Shown here piece by piece: positions 11,641 through 23,529 of a stretch of 64,000 nt of DNA (positions are counted from its first letter, which is position 1; every line of letters begins with the position of its first letter). Source of the DNA: Sordariomycetes sp. S80-01Y (Eukaryota > Ascomycota > Sordariomycetes); contig JAXQJY010000031.1 in assembly GCA_037042185.1 (NCBI GenBank), forward strand, positions 2,232,001-2,296,000. The letters run 5' to 3'. The position numbers and the translations under genes are program-made. Under the pieces are notes generated by a model. It made no database searches, was not told the DNA's origin, and saw nothing but the letters and a program-made list of their open reading frames with translations.

Positions 11641-12115
11641 GCAGTAATCGTCATTTCGCTGAGCTATGTTCTTTAAGCAAGAGTACTTTTAAAATGTTAT
11701 ATGGAGAAAAGAAGCCGCAGGTCCTTTCATTTGCTATTGGTGTAAGGTGCGTTGCGTAGCTGGAATGTGTGTATGTGAAGCCTGGTGAAGGACTAGGGCT
11801 GAGTCCATCAGCTAGGGGTTCCACCTCCGGCTTCACTATCACCTCTGTGACTGGTATTTCGACCTTCCAAGTCTTGGCAATACCGGCAATATTCTGTTTG
11901 CCAGCGAGCGATGCCTCTTCAGGATGAGGCGTAAAAAGGTTCGCGAGCTTAGAATAGAACACTCCCTTCCTCCTCGTAGACTTTCGTAGAGTCTACGCGT
12001 TTCCACTCGTAAGGCATCCTCGAGTATCTAATGGAGAGCAGTCCCGGCCGAGCCTGTCTGCGATGACCCCAAAAGAAAAAGAAAAAAAAGACTAAGAGCT
12101 GCCGCCGTCTTTACT
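11641..12115. other. Intergenic region next to a truncated gene
   Basis: Between the P450 stop and the surviving part of a sugar transporter. It holds a perfect 8-bp inverted repeat (11975-11997) and an A-rich run near 12069-12091. I cannot find the missing transporter N-terminus here. A minus-strand frame at 11651-11962 is open, but I do not recognise it. Confidence 0.5.
11975..11997. repeat. Short inverted repeat
   Basis: cgtagact (11975-11982) is matched by its reverse complement agtctacg (11990-11997), separated by a 7-nt loop. It stands just left of the transporter remnant. It may be a chance hairpin or mark a rearrangement scar. Confidence 0.4.
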
Positions 12116-12622
12116 TTGGCCAGGATCTGGCCCCTGTCGTCAATGTCATGGCATATTTTACTATCTTGCGGACCTCTAGGCAGGGGGTATTTGGCTATGG
12201 TTCCGGTCTATGCCAACGCGATTATTCTTTTTGTGACTTGGCAGGGCATCACCTGGGCTTATGCCTCGGAGACTTTTCCGTTGGACGTTCGCATGCTGTG
12301 CGTTGCCATCACGACGGCGAGCACGTGGCTTGGATCTTCTGTCGTGGCGAGGTCGACTCCCTTTAAGATCACGGACCTCGGATACGGGGCCTACTTCTTC
12401 TTCAGTACGGTCCTGGTACTTATGGGTCTGTGGGCGTTTATCTGTATCCCTGAGACGAAGAGACTCACCCTCGAGGAGATGGACGCCTTGTTCATGAACC
12501 CGACGCATAAAGCTGTGTGGGCGCGGCTAAAGGGTAGGCCAATTGTGCCTGCAGCTACAGCGGCTGATACAGACGCGGATGACGAAAAGGAAGCATATGA
12601 GAGGGAGGAGGTCAAAGTGTGA
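12116..12622 (+). pseudogene. Truncated MFS sugar transporter, C-terminal remnant
   Basis: Only the last two or three membrane helices and the C-terminal tail of a sugar porter survive, from about 12196 (VYANAIILFVTWQGITWAY onward). The segment keeps the family end PETKRLTLEEMDALF and an acidic tail. A full porter is about 500-550 aa, so roughly the first 350 residues are absent; I see no trace of them between here and the P450. The first codons of the open frame (12116-12195) do not match the family and are probably fortuitous. The reading frame of the remnant is clean, so the loss looks fairly recent or the piece is still transcribed. The two intact porters in the window are possible sources. 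Confidence 0.75.
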
Positions 12623-12918
12623 TATACCAGTAGGGAGATATCCCCGTCGCTAAGGCTGATGGGGTCGGGGATCCTACAGCTACAACCTGATTCAAGGTTT
12701 TGAGTTGAGAGGAGGAGAATACAAAGTTCTTTCTCCAAAATGGAAATGAAATTTGAGTTTAGAGGGGCCTGTGGAGGATAGAGGAGTGGCTTCAGATGAG
12801 TCCGTCTGTCCCGGCCAGTTTGATTTGAGCCCAATACATTGAATATGAGAAGTTGAATAGTTTTTACCTAGGGAATATACGTAAATAGCCAACTTGAATT
12901 CAAAATATCCCGAAAATA

Positions 12919-15676
12919 CTATAGCCCCGACCAGGAAAACGTTCTAGGTATCTCAAAGCTTTTGCGACAGATTTCATCTCCAGGGTCGGAGCTCCTCGCT
13001 ACAATGACAACGTACCTGCCCTTCTCCGCCGTCCAGCGCGAGTCTTCTTCTGACCAGTACGAAACAGCGTATTTGTCGAGGTTTAATTCGACCGTCTTTG
13101 TCTCCCCTGCCGAAACGAGGACCTTGGAAAACGCTTTGAGCTCCCTGAAGGGTCTCTGGACGCTGCTCTCCGGATCGTGAACATAAACCTGAACGACCTC
13201 CGCACCATCAAGGGCGCTTTTGTTCTCCACCTTGACTGATATAGCCATGCTATGCTCTGGAATTGGTTCAAAAGATGATGGTACGTTTAGGTCCGTGTAG
13301 TGGAAAGACGAGTACGAGAGGCCGTAACCGAAGTAGTATAGAGGGTCTCGCTCTACGGCCTCGTAGTAGCGGTGTCCGATGTACACACCTTCGCCGTACA
13401 TGATTTCGAAGTCGGATTTGCCAAATGTAAGATAAGCCGGATTGTGCTTGACCGACTTGGGAAAGGTCACTGAGACCCTGCCGGAGGGGTTGACGTCGCC
13501 GAACAAGACGTCGACAAGACCGTGGCCGGTCTCCTGGCCGCCGTACCAGGCATGCACAAGAGTATCGGCCTGGTCAGCCCACGGCATTTCAAAAGGGCAT
13601 CCTGCTTGAGTGACGATAACCTAGCCTGTGTGAGCGTTTGTGTATGGGGGAAAAGATTGTATACTTACAGCGCGTGGGTTGGCCTCCAGCACAGTCTGGA
13701 TAAGCTTGTCCGCACCAGGGGGCAGCCTCAGGTGTTTGCGATCGCTGTTCTCGCTCTCGTGGTCCGCTGAAAGACCAGTCATGACGATCGGGACGTCTAC
13801 AGACTTTGAAATTTCTATGGCCTCGCATAGCCCCTGCTCGGGTTCGAGAACATCGTATCCGCCGACTCGTCCTGCAAGAGTGAACGCCGTGCCCACACCT
13901 CCAGCCACGTCCTCATTCACCATTATAACTTCGATATCCAGTTTCTGACCCTTCTGTACACCTATGTCGTAGAATCTCTCCATAGATAACCTGTTGAAGC
14001 AAGGCGTGTCGTCCGTCTTTGGTGGCTGGTCGGTCCAGAGGTCGATAGCATCGATGCCGTCGATCTTGACCTTGCCCTTTCCGGCAACGCTGAAGCCAAA
14101 GCGGAATCGAGCTGTAGTATCGGCAGTGTACACGGCTCTGGCACGGACAAAGTACTTCTCGGGGAAGAGCTCGTGCAGGCTTTCTGGCACGTCCACAAGG
14201 TCCTTGTCTGAGGCGACAGAGTAGATAGGCTGGGCCTCGGGAGTATGTTCAGGATGCTGACCAAAGATCTCGACATACCAGCCATGGACATCTTTGCCGG
14301 GTTGGTCCAGTCGCTTCAGGAAGGGGCTGAATTTGAAAGCTGGAACCCGGTCAGCTCGCACGGCGACGCGTACGGGGAACACTTACTGTACAGACCAGGG
14401 GTGAACCGAATGCTCTGCTCACCCACGGCCTCAACCATGGCATCATACGGCGTTACCGAGTAGTATGGATCGCCCTCGGCGCTGCCACCCCCAGACAACG
14501 CCGGATACTTGAAGTGATCTCCAATCAGGCCATACGTTTTCTTGTCCTTGGCAGCCAGAGGCAGAACCTTTTGCTTGTTCTTCAGCAGTACGATGCTGTC
14601 GGCCACGAGTCGGCGGATCAGAGCACGATGCTCAGGCGAGTTGGCTATTGAAGGATCGATGGCTGGTTTCGGCGCCGTGACGCGCTTAACAAGATTCAGG
14701 ACGTTTCTCACAGCCTCGTCGACAGCGGCGTGTGAGACCTTGCGACTGTTGACGGCAACCTTGAGGAGTTTGCCTCGAAACTGCGTAGGACCTGGCATCT
14801 CGAGATCCATGCCTGAGTTGATGGACTCGGACGTACTGTAAGTCCCCCACCAATCACTCATAACCAAACCTTTAAAGCCCCATTCGTCTCGGAGAATCCT
14901 TTTCAAGAGCAGAGGGTCCTCGCTGGAATGTACGCCGTTGATCTTATTATAGGAAGTCATGTACGACCAAGGATTGGAGTGTCGGGAAGCCAGCTGGAAG
15001 GGCAACAGGTGTAGTTCGCGTAGTGTGCGCTCGGTCATGACAACGTTGTCTTCTATTGAAGACGCGGACTGGTCATGGGCCGCGTAGTGCTTGATACATG
15101 CTGCGACACCACGTTCTTGAATGCCGTTGATGTACGCCGCAGCTATGAGGCCGCTGAGGACGGGGTCTTCGCCGAAAGCCTCGAAACCTCGTCCCATCAG
15201 AGGAGAGCGCTGGAGGCACACGGTAGGAGCCAGCAGAACGTTGACCTCTTTGCACCGGGCTTCTTCTCCCAGTACGTTTCCGATGCGATGCATAAGGTCG
15301 ACGTCGAAGGTTGCGCCCATGGCTGTCGCAGAAGGCAAAAGGCAGCTCGGAACCTGTACTCGATCCGGCATTTAACAGTCTGGCTATTTTTCAAAGATGG
15401 ACTCAACTTACACGATTAAAGCGACGAGCGCCGCGCAGGCCGTGAGGTCCATCAGATGTCTACTGGTGTCAGAGCCGGTATTTGTATCAGTGCGAAAAAC
15501 CTCACAATGATGGCTGGAATGCCGCGCTCAAGAATCTCGGTGGTTTTGAAAGAACCCTGGCCTGAGAGCAGGGAGATCTTTTCGTCTAGATCGAGCTGGC
15601 TGACGAGGGCCTCTACATCGCCGAGGCCAGGGGCAGGGGGCGCATTTGCCTGTGGAACTCGTGTAAGACGGGTCAT
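12919..15676 (-). CDS. GH3 beta-glucosidase with PA14 domain (copy 1), likely intracellular
   Basis: Hydrolyses terminal beta-D-glucosyl residues. Predicted 852 aa in five exons: 15676-15506, 15459-15412, 15353-14387, 14339-13669 and 13620-12919. All four introns are GT-AG (46-58 nt) and phases agree. Junctions rebuild conserved stretches such as SDGPHGLRGARRFN, PGLYTFKFSPF and NPRAVIVTQAGCPFE. The GH3 N-domain carries the nucleophile Asp in VMSDWWGTYST (about residue 240). A PA14 insert covers about residues 400-545, followed by the C-terminal alpha/beta domain and a fibronectin-III-like end. There is no signal peptide, so the enzyme should act inside the cell on imported glycosides. It is transcribed divergently from a sugar porter over a 748-bp shared promoter. 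Paralogue: the GH3 gene at 26252. Confidence 0.92.
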
Positions 15677-16054
15677 GATAACTCAATTCTGTATGAGAGG
15701 ACATTGGGTTGGGGATTTAAGCGTCGGCTGGGAGTCTAATACTGATATACGCCATGGGGCAGCCGACATGGAGCCTGCATCCCACACAGCCTTCTCCCCC
15801 ACGAGGCCATGCGCGACACCGGAGAGTTGGTGGAGAAAAAGAATGGAGTGTCATGCGTAGACAAGTTTGAAGTAAGGAGACTGCCCGCTTCGAGAATTTG
15901 GAGCTACCGTCGTGTATATGAGAGCCCCTGGCTCCTAGGGATCTTTCGGGGCAAGAGGCCGTCGTTCCCCCGTCTCAGAGACACAAGACACCGCTTCGGG
16001 TCTCGATCCCCCGAACGTGACTCGCCAATGGCTCTAGAGTCTGCTACGGAGCTT

Positions 16055-16068
16055 CGGGGCACGGGCGG
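16055..16068 (+). promoter_or_regulatory. CGG-N8-CGG element (candidate Zn2Cys6 site)
   Basis: Two CGG triplets in direct orientation are separated by eight bases. AmyR-type Zn2Cys6 regulators are known to bind this arrangement. The region is GC-rich, so a chance match is possible. Confidence 0.35.
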
Positions 16069-16327
16069 CTCTCTCCCCCGACTAAGCATTATTGGCCCCA
16101 CCAGCCTAGCGGTAAAAGCCTCGCAAAGTGTGGGAGTAGCGGACCCCCTTGGGGACTTGGTTGTCCTGCGCGACCTGGCCATGCTTACCCCGAGTTGTCT
16201 TTACCGGACCTTCGAATCTCATGTACCCCATACTGGGTTGTTTGCGCCTCCGCGTTCTATAAATTGCTTTTCCGGGCAGTTGTCGTGTCGAGACTCGGCC
16301 GAGGCGAACGTGGTCTGGAGCGGCAGC

Positions 16328-16334
16328 TATAAAG
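16328..16334 (+). promoter_or_regulatory. TATA box for sugar porter 1
   Basis: TATAAAG lies 97 bp upstream of the porter ATG. Called from motif and spacing. Confidence 0.5.
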
Positions 16335-16424
16335 ATGCCGCTGCTTCTCTCCCTGATTCTGATATTGCACCGATTATCAGAAGTTCTTTGTTAACAATTC
16401 CTTGTTACTCTCACAGTACTCACC

Positions 16425-18292
16425 ATGGCCATACTCAAAACTATTCGTCGCCGCCTGCCGGCTCCCCGTCTTGATCAAGAGAACCGCCGCCTCCGTAAAC
16501 AGGGCGCCCCTATTCTCAACGGCGAGGCCTCAGAGGAACCACCCACGACCGAGGACACCGTACAAAGCAGTATCCAAGTGCTCGCCCAGGATGCACCCAT
16601 CTGGTACAAGTCGGCCGCTCGCCGCAACCACTACTTTCTGCTCTTCCCAGCCGCCGTCTTCTCCTACGCTACGAGTGGCTACGATGGGTCCATGATGAAT
16701 GCTCTTCAGACCGTTTCCTACTTCGATGACTTCTTCGACAATCCTCGCGGCGCCGTGCTTGGTCTGATGAGCGCTATCATGCCTCTGGGTAGCATCTGTT
16801 CTACACCCTTTGCCCCTTGGGTCGCCGATCGGTTCGGTCGTCGCATGGGCATTACTGTCGGCAGCTTGATTATGATCGGCGGAGCTGTGCTGCAGTGTGA
16901 GAGTCAGAACTTCGGCATGTTCCTCGCGAGCAGATTTATCCTCGGCTTCGGTCTATCGTTCGCAACAACAGCAGCCCCAAGTCTGGTCACGGAGCTGTCG
17001 CATCCGAAAGATAGAGTCACTATCACCGCTATCTGTAACGTTTGGTAGGCCATCATGTTCCTTGCGAGGTTTCGAGATATCGCATTGCTGACATCTTCTT
17101 CGTCTAGCTGGCCACTGGGAAGCATCGCAGCCGCTTGGATCACCTTTGGCACCCGGAATATCGAGAGTACCTGGTCATGGCGTCTTCCTTCACTCTTCCA
17201 GATGGTTCCCAGCGTGATACAACTATGCACCATCTGGTTCCTCCCCGAGTCGCCCCGATGGCTTATATCCAACGATCGCGGCACCGAGGCTCTTTCTGCT
17301 CTCTCCAAGCTCCACGGAGAGGGAGAAGAAACTGACTTGGTAAAACTGGAGTACGAGGAAATCTGTCTGGCCATCAATATGGAGAAGAGTTGGTTACCCA
17401 TCGTACAAAACGTCGCACATTTACTGACAGCTTTAGCGAACGGCGCTACCACCTGGAAATCGATGGTCAGTACCCCTGGCAACCGATACAGAGTATCGCT
17501 CGTGCTGTGTATGGGTCTTTTCAGCCAATGGTCCGGAAACGGCCTCATTTCATACTGTAAGCAGATCTCCACGAAGGCCTCTTCTTCCCACCTAACGTTG
17601 CTAGACCTCTCCCGCATCATGGAGTCCGTGGGCATCACGGACAAGTTCACACAATCCCTCGTCAACGGCATCCTGCAGATCTGGGGGTTTATTCTCGGCC
17701 TCACGAGCGCCTTCTTTGTCGACAAAATCGGCCGCCGCCCTCTTTTCCGTATATCGACTATCGGCATGCTGATCACGTTTATCGCCTGGACTATTGCTTC
17801 TGCCAATTTCGCCCAGACCGAATCTAAGGCTGCGGGTATGGCTGTCATGGCCTTCATCTTCATATTTACCCTTTTCTTCGGTATTGCATTCACGCCACTC
17901 CCCGTTGCCTATTCCGTTGAGATTCTGCCTTACTCTATTCGCGCCAAGGGAATGGCGACCTATGTTTTCTCGACCAAGGCCGCCGTCTTCGTCAACCAGT
18001 ATGGTGAGTAACAATTGAATCCAATTGGACAACATTTGATAACACATTCATAGTCAACCCCATCGGCCTGGAGAACATCGGCTGGCGATACTACGTCGTC
18101 TACGTGGCCATCCTCGCCGTGGAGTCTTTTGTCGCCTACGGATTTTTCGTTGAGACCAAGGGAAAGGCACTTGAAGAGGTTGCCGTCATCTTCGATGAGG
18201 AAAGAGCAGATGTGCGGGTGGACGATATGAAGCATACGGGCGTCAACGTCGAAGAGGCTGAGCTTGCCGATGAGAAGGCGAGGTCTGGTTAG
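16425..18292 (+). CDS. MFS sugar porter, lactose-permease/hexose type (copy 1)
   Basis: Plasma-membrane sugar:H+ symporter, predicted 552 aa. Exons: 16425-17044, 17108-17388, 17437-17556, 17605-18003 and 18054-18292. Junctions rebuild ICNVCWPLGSIAAAW and NQYVNPIGLENIGWRYY. The introns at 17389-17436 and 17557-17604 are both exactly 48 nt, in frame and stop-free, so an unspliced reading is also open; the first could alternatively end at 17430. Family marks are SGYDGSMMNALQ in helix one, WVADRFGRRMG, FLPESPRWLIS, STPGNRYR, DKIGRRPLF and the closing VETKGKALEE. Homologues carry lactose, cellobiose or hexoses, so an import role for oligosaccharides is reasonable. Substrate is inferred. A similar gene is at 32744. 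Confidence 0.9.
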
Positions 18293-18497
18293 AGGGGTTG
18301 AATAGTGGTCTATCGCTCATTTGTAGTTCGGATTCTGCAAGAAGCCAATACGATAATTATCGCCAAGTAGTAGTTTGGAGAGTCTGTACTACCTTTAAGG
18401 CCATAGGATACACCCCTATTGATCGAACTTTTACCCCTAGCGCTCTAAGTCGTGGAGCTTTGGATGGGTCGTTTCAATTAGCCTCAAATGGTTTTAT
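18293..18497. other. Convergent intergenic gap
   Basis: About 205 bp between two convergent genes (porter 1 and regulator 1). It should hold the overlapping 3' ends. Nothing else is seen. Confidence 0.5.
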
Positions 18498-20748
18498 TTA
18501 CTTGCTAGCACACGACGCAACCAGACTCCTCACAACCTGCAGATGCCACTCAAACTCCTTGATGCTCCTACTATACCTTTGTAGACTCCGCTGTCCAGCC
18601 ACGATAGCGTAGTCAACGTCGTCTGGCAGGAAACCTCCGAATACGGTGCATTTTCGCGCCACTATGAGTATAATTAAGTAGCTAAAGGTTCTGCCATCGT
18701 CAGCAGAAGGTATTTATTAGAAGAACGGACTTACGCCATGCCGGTGGCGAACAGGCAGGTTATGCTATTCACCACATCCACGTCAAATACTTTGATGAAT
18801 CCCGTGCATCCTTGGAGACAGAGGCGGCATCTTTCGAATATCCTCTCTTTTTCAGGATGTGACTGGATGCGCTCTCTGTTAAGCAGTGCGTACTCCACGA
18901 ATGGTCGATAGATTATGTGTCGACAAGCGTGATAGCGTCCCTTCAGTCGCAGGACATTCCAGGGGTTGTTCCCTCGGCCTTGGAGAATGGGCAGGCCCAG
19001 AGTCGCAGGCGACGTGGAAGTGGTTTGGCCTTTCTCCGGCTCGCTGACCAGGAGGAATTCGGGTAGGTTGCGAAATATGGCGTCGTGATACGCGGAGAAG
19101 TCCCCTGTGATTCGAAGTAACCATTGAACGTGGTCGCAATCTGAGACTCGGTTACGTTCTTCGGTATCATAAACTATGCTGTGTATGCGATTTATCAATC
19201 GTCGGATGGCTGCGTTGGTGCTGATCTGGAAAGCGACCAGCTCCTCGTTGCGCTCCGTAAAGGACGATGCCGGGCTTCTGACTTCGACTGTAGGATCCGA
19301 CATGTGCGCCTGCTGTCTGGAGGCCGGGCTTTGTGCTGGATACGAAACGTCGTCCTCGTACAAGGCAATGCCAGAAGGCAGAGAAACGGAGAGCTCGGAC
19401 ACGAAGTCGCCCTCGTATATGAAAGCTATCCAGTAAAGCCGACGAAACTCCGCAGAGAAGACATCGGCGTGCGTGGAACTGAGCAAAGCCCTTCAAGAAG
19501 AGACGTTAGAGTGAGACAAAGAGTAAAAAGGGTGACGCGCCTCTTGACCAAAGTTGCACATTTGACAGATGTTGCGTGTGCCCAGTGCAGAGAGTCTGGT
19601 ATGCGCCCATTGGCCCCCATATATAAGCTTGTGAGCACGTCAGCTGTCATTCTGGGGACGCAGTGGGTATGTCGGCATGGCAGGGTCGGGGTCTCATACC
19701 TTGCCAGCATGCTACATTGAGCTGCCTCAGTAGTCATGGTAGGCGAAATGTGCCCCAATAGCAGCTTCGCCTTCTCCCACAACCCTTTCTCAATGTCTTT
19801 CCCGCGCCATTCAACGTCCGTCTCGGTTTGGAATATCGGTTTGTCGGTGTCATCCAAACGGATGCGAATATGCCCATAACGAACAAACGAACCTATGCAC
19901 AGAACAAGTAGCAGAAGACAGTACTGTGCTGGCGACACGGCGCAGTGAATATCTCCACTTGGTCGTTCGCAGGCGGCTACCGTCTCGAGGAGGTGGATTA
20001 TCTCAGTGAAGGAAATAAGTGGGAAGAACACATCAACTTCGTCAAAGTAGGCATTTATGCATGCCAGATACTCTTGGTGCGACTCTGCCAATACAGGGAG
20101 ACTGCCATCTTGGAAGAGTCTCCATGAGTCTGAAGGCATGGGATCTGACGCAGTGTTGCTGGGCGCTGGAGCGAAGAAGATATCTGTGGCGCTGTCGGGC
20201 CGCATATTGTTGGGTAACTCACCCAACGAGGAATCTGCTAGTATCTGCTGGACAATTGGCCACGTGAGAATGTGGTTTGAATTTGCCGTGTGGTGGAGCG
20301 AAACTGGAATCTGAAGATCAGGTGCTGCTTCATCCAGTGTATCTGGCGACGGTTGGCTCCCCAACGATGACGGTTTCGCGGCACCTAGCATTGACTTCCC
20401 ATATTCGGGGCTCGAGTTTGACATTGATGTATCGCAGCTAGCCTTTTGGATTTCCGGTAGCTGCTCAGTCCGGTCTACTACCCCTTGTCCCGACAGAACC
20501 TGCGATGAGAAGATCCTATCCTCAAGCATCTGGATGCGGTCCAAAAGCATGCGGGCAGTTGGGTCGATCCGGGGCTGCTGCGAGTCTTTATAGACACACT
20601 CGACGTTCTGAGCCACACAAAGGCTGCATTTGGGCTTCGCAGCGTCGCAGCGAGTTTTGCGGGCGCGGCATGTGGTGCAAGCTTGCCATGCACGACGACG
20701 ATTGGGGAGCTCGCGACCCACGGAGGACGAAGAAGATCGTGCCGGCAT
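18498..20748 (-). CDS. Zn2Cys6 transcription factor (regulator 1)
   Basis: Predicted 691-aa nuclear regulator. Exons: 20748-19700, 19627-19541, 19490-18735 and 18681-18498. The zinc cluster has Cys 24, 27, 34, 41, 44 and 51 (spacing 2-6-6-2-6). A Leu-rich linker segment (ARMLLDRIQMLEDRI) and a fungal middle-homology region follow. The second intron needs a GC donor (AG-gcgcgt; 19540-19491) to join CATLVKR to ALLSSTHAD; no GT gives a correct phase. The last acceptor is at 18682; it yields GMAYLIILIVARKCTVFGG and an open end, whereas the nearer AG at 18662 would give a short nonsense tail. It lies between sugar porter 1 and the secreted hydrolase and shares a subfamily with regulator 2, so local control of the glycoside genes is likely but unproven. 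Confidence 0.85.
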
Positions 20749-21005
20749 TTTAACGGGCCTGATGAGGGTCGCTGATAGATTTCTATACGGAGCTGCGCTT
20801 TAGGAGAGGCTATGGTATGCAGTAAAAGACTTGTTGACAATGAATTGAGGCGAAGAGGACGATGCTTGCGAAATTTAGATGTGGTTGCGAAAGATGACTA
20901 ATCACCCTGCCTCCTTTATGATAGCCAGCGTGCCTTCAACCTTTCGAAAGCTTCAACGAGATACTTAATGACCTATTAGTACGGAAAGTTAAATGTCTTT
21001 CTGTT
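20749..21005. other. Intergenic gap
   Basis: 257 bp between two minus-strand genes. It must contain the promoter of regulator 1 and the 3' end of the secreted hydrolase. No other feature is seen. Confidence 0.5.
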
Positions 21006-23088
21006 TTACTCAACATTGACCCTCAACCGGCCCAGGTTCATGACTCGAGTATACAGGCTGTTCTTGTTCCTAGGATCCCTCTGACAAGTCACACGGACGT
21101 TCGCAATGTACACACCACCTTTAGAGTAACGGTGGGTGGCTTCCACGTCAAAGTCAGAATCTGATGCAGATTTGGGCAGATTATGCTCCACGAAAACCCC
21201 TGTGCCCTCGAAGTCCCACTCAATCCTCGTGACTTGGCCTGCGCCAGGAGGAACCTCAACGGAAGCTCGAAACGTGACGGGCGTGCTTCGATGGATCTTC
21301 CTGCAATTGCCACCTGTGCGGTGGAGAACAACGCGGGGCTGGATACCCCGTCGAACAGAGATATCTTCCGAGAGAGAGACCTGGCTGTCTTCGACCGCGT
21401 AGCCGCTTGAATCAGGGGGTGGCACGCCTTCCTCCACCCACTCACTCAAATCGAGCAATGCCTGGTGGTATATTCCCGTAAAGTCCACGAGGTATCTTTC
21501 CTTTTCCTTTGCGATAGGACCCATGTGGTGATCGGCGTGGTCATTGTACCAAAGACGGTAGTTGTTGTCGAAATCGCTGCCGGGTTTCCTTTGCACCTGG
21601 GCGCGGTACCAGTCGGCATGCCAAGGGAAGGCATCCGCGTCAATGATGTTATTTACAGCGATGATCTTGCAATTTATGCTGCCTGAAAAGGATGCACCTC
21701 CACTGGTAGAGTGAGAGATGGTACTCGATACGTCAATATTGCGCTGTGGATAGACAGGGGTACCATCGTCGTTGAGGAATTGGTCGAAGCCGTAAAATCC
21801 GTCTTGCTTGGGGACTTGGTGACGGTGGTATGAATGCATAGCAAGAAACCATTTGTTGTCAATGCGTACTTGAAGGCCCTCTTTGATTGAATCCAATATT
21901 GCAGCTGTATTGCCTTGCGCGGCCATTTGAACTTCCTTTCCGCTCTTGTCGAGCGTACCAGAAAACGTGCCCAGTCTGGACGTTCCCTTCTTCTCGTACA
22001 GAGAGATTTCGACGCCAGTGGTCTCAAGATCTCTCTTGGGGCCGTTCAGCTCAATCCGCACTGGCGAGCCTTGACTATCACGTTCGACAGTTTTTATGGA
22101 AGCGTTGTAGTCAATCTTCGCAGAGCGGAGAGTATCCCCGACTGGCGACATTTCTGTGCCCAGATAACCTGCTTTTGTCCACCAGTCATCGGCGTAAGAT
22201 GGATCCATGGCCTTCACGCTCGGCATCATTTGGAGCAGAAGATCAGGATTGGCGACAGCAGTAAAGTTCTCCCACGCACGGATCGGGATACCCATGGTGG
22301 ATGCTTCTCGAAAGATGTCTCTCTGAACTTTGTCGAGAAAGGTCCAATGGTCGCCTCCTCCCGGTCGGACAGCGTTCTCAAGATCACGGGCCTTTGGACG
22401 AAGAACCAAGCCAGCGAGTGAGCGGATAGACATGGAGTTGGGGTTGGATACGGGAACGGCTTGGACCACGGGGACGCCACCATCCCATAAGCCAACAGTG
22501 TTTTCCACTGCGCCGATGGTCTGGAACGAGCCACCACTCCCACCATATATATAGCCATAGATGCGTTCAGACTGCTCGCCGTAGTATTGCTGTGCAAACT
22601 GTCTAGAGAACTTGGCCGCGGCTGCATCGCCACGGTAGCCAGACATGCTTGCGGTCTGAACAAAGTAGGCGCCAGCATTCAGGGTGAAATTGAGATCGAA
22701 GCCCTCGCCGTACTCGTCAACAAGGGGGTAAACATGGTGGAAAAAGCGCCCCGACCAGTCCTCTTTAGGCGGCAGGTAGATGCCAAAACGAACTTCTGTT
22801 CCCTCAAAGTGTCCGTGAACCCGGTGATACGGCGATGGCGATGTCCAATCCGACTCCGTGTCAATAACAGGCCTCGAGAACAGGGGATCAATGCAATCCT
22901 CTGTGATCTGCAATGGCCCACCGGGGGTTGTGGCGACACACTCCGAAGGTGTTGCCCTCGCTGCGGTGAGCGGTAGATGCAACAAAGAGCAAAGAAGCGC
23001 AAGCACTGTGATGAGCGAGCTGCGGGGCGATGTAATCAGCATCCGTGATGTTTGAATGACCAACAGGGACTTACCTGGAAGCTAACAT
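21006..23088 (-). CDS. Secreted alpha/beta-hydrolase-like protein with C-terminal PKD-like domain
   Basis: Predicted 675-aa extracellular protein. I prefer two exons, 23088-23075 and 23019-21006: the 55-nt intron has donor gtaagt, branch tgctgat and acceptor cgcag, and gives a signal peptide beginning MLASSSLITVLALLC. Starting instead within the long open frame (ATG at 23042) is possible. The large N-terminal part carries GGSGGSF, a nucleophile-elbow-like motif near residue 166, preceded by a GYRGDAAAAKF stretch. The last 100 residues include IEWDFEGTGVF...THRYSKGGVYIANVRV, a PKD-type fold. Families like this are often left as hypothetical secreted proteins. Removal of an acyl or aromatic group from a plant glycoside is a guess from its neighbours. 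It sits between two related regulators. Confidence 0.75.
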
Positions 23089-23529
23089 GACGAAGTTCCC
23101 AGTGGTGTTCGAAGACCTACCCAATTCAGTGCACTTGAGAGAACCTCAGATCACAAAGGCTCACAAGTTTGCTCCGTCGCGATTATTTATATTCGACAAA
23201 TAGTTCTAAATGGGTTGGGACGTCCTCAGCGCTCATCCATCCCTCCAACCCCATGGAGACCCCGGAACCCCACACTGACCTTGATTTGGGCTGACAAGGG
23301 GGGGACTCATACAATACCTCTCACGCCCCAACCTAATCGGTTGAGCGTTCGGTCAAATTACGGGCCATATCGCGGGTAAAGCTGTGCAACTTTTTCAAAG
23401 AGCCACCTTGGCAAACGCTGGCTCCAATTATGCTATTCGCATATCATTAAGCCGAGACGGGCTGACATGGCTGGGCGGAGGCCGTCAGACCATTCCACAT
23501 GGGGTTTGCAGAATATGTCCCACACATCT
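23089..23529. other. Intergenic region
   Basis: 441 bp holding the promoter of the secreted hydrolase and the 3' flank of regulator 2. A tatttatatt stretch near 23190 may serve as a TATA element. No coding signal is seen. Confidence 0.5.

Larger units (their letters stand above)
15677..16424. promoter_or_regulatory. Divergent promoter shared by GH3 copy 1 and sugar porter 1
   Basis: This 748-bp region lies between two divergent start codons, so the beta-glucosidase and the porter may be co-regulated. It includes a CGG-N8-CGG element at 16055-16068, several TCGGGG-like motifs and a TATA box at 16328. No coding sequence is evident. Confidence 0.6.

Noticed and set aside
11651-11962. Minus-strand frame between the P450 and the transporter remnant
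   Set aside because: It may be debris, but I recognise no family and there is no start or splice support.
18498-18740. Apparent frameshift at the 3' end of regulator 1
   Set aside because: Using the acceptor at 18682 instead of 18662 restores one continuous frame, so no break is needed.
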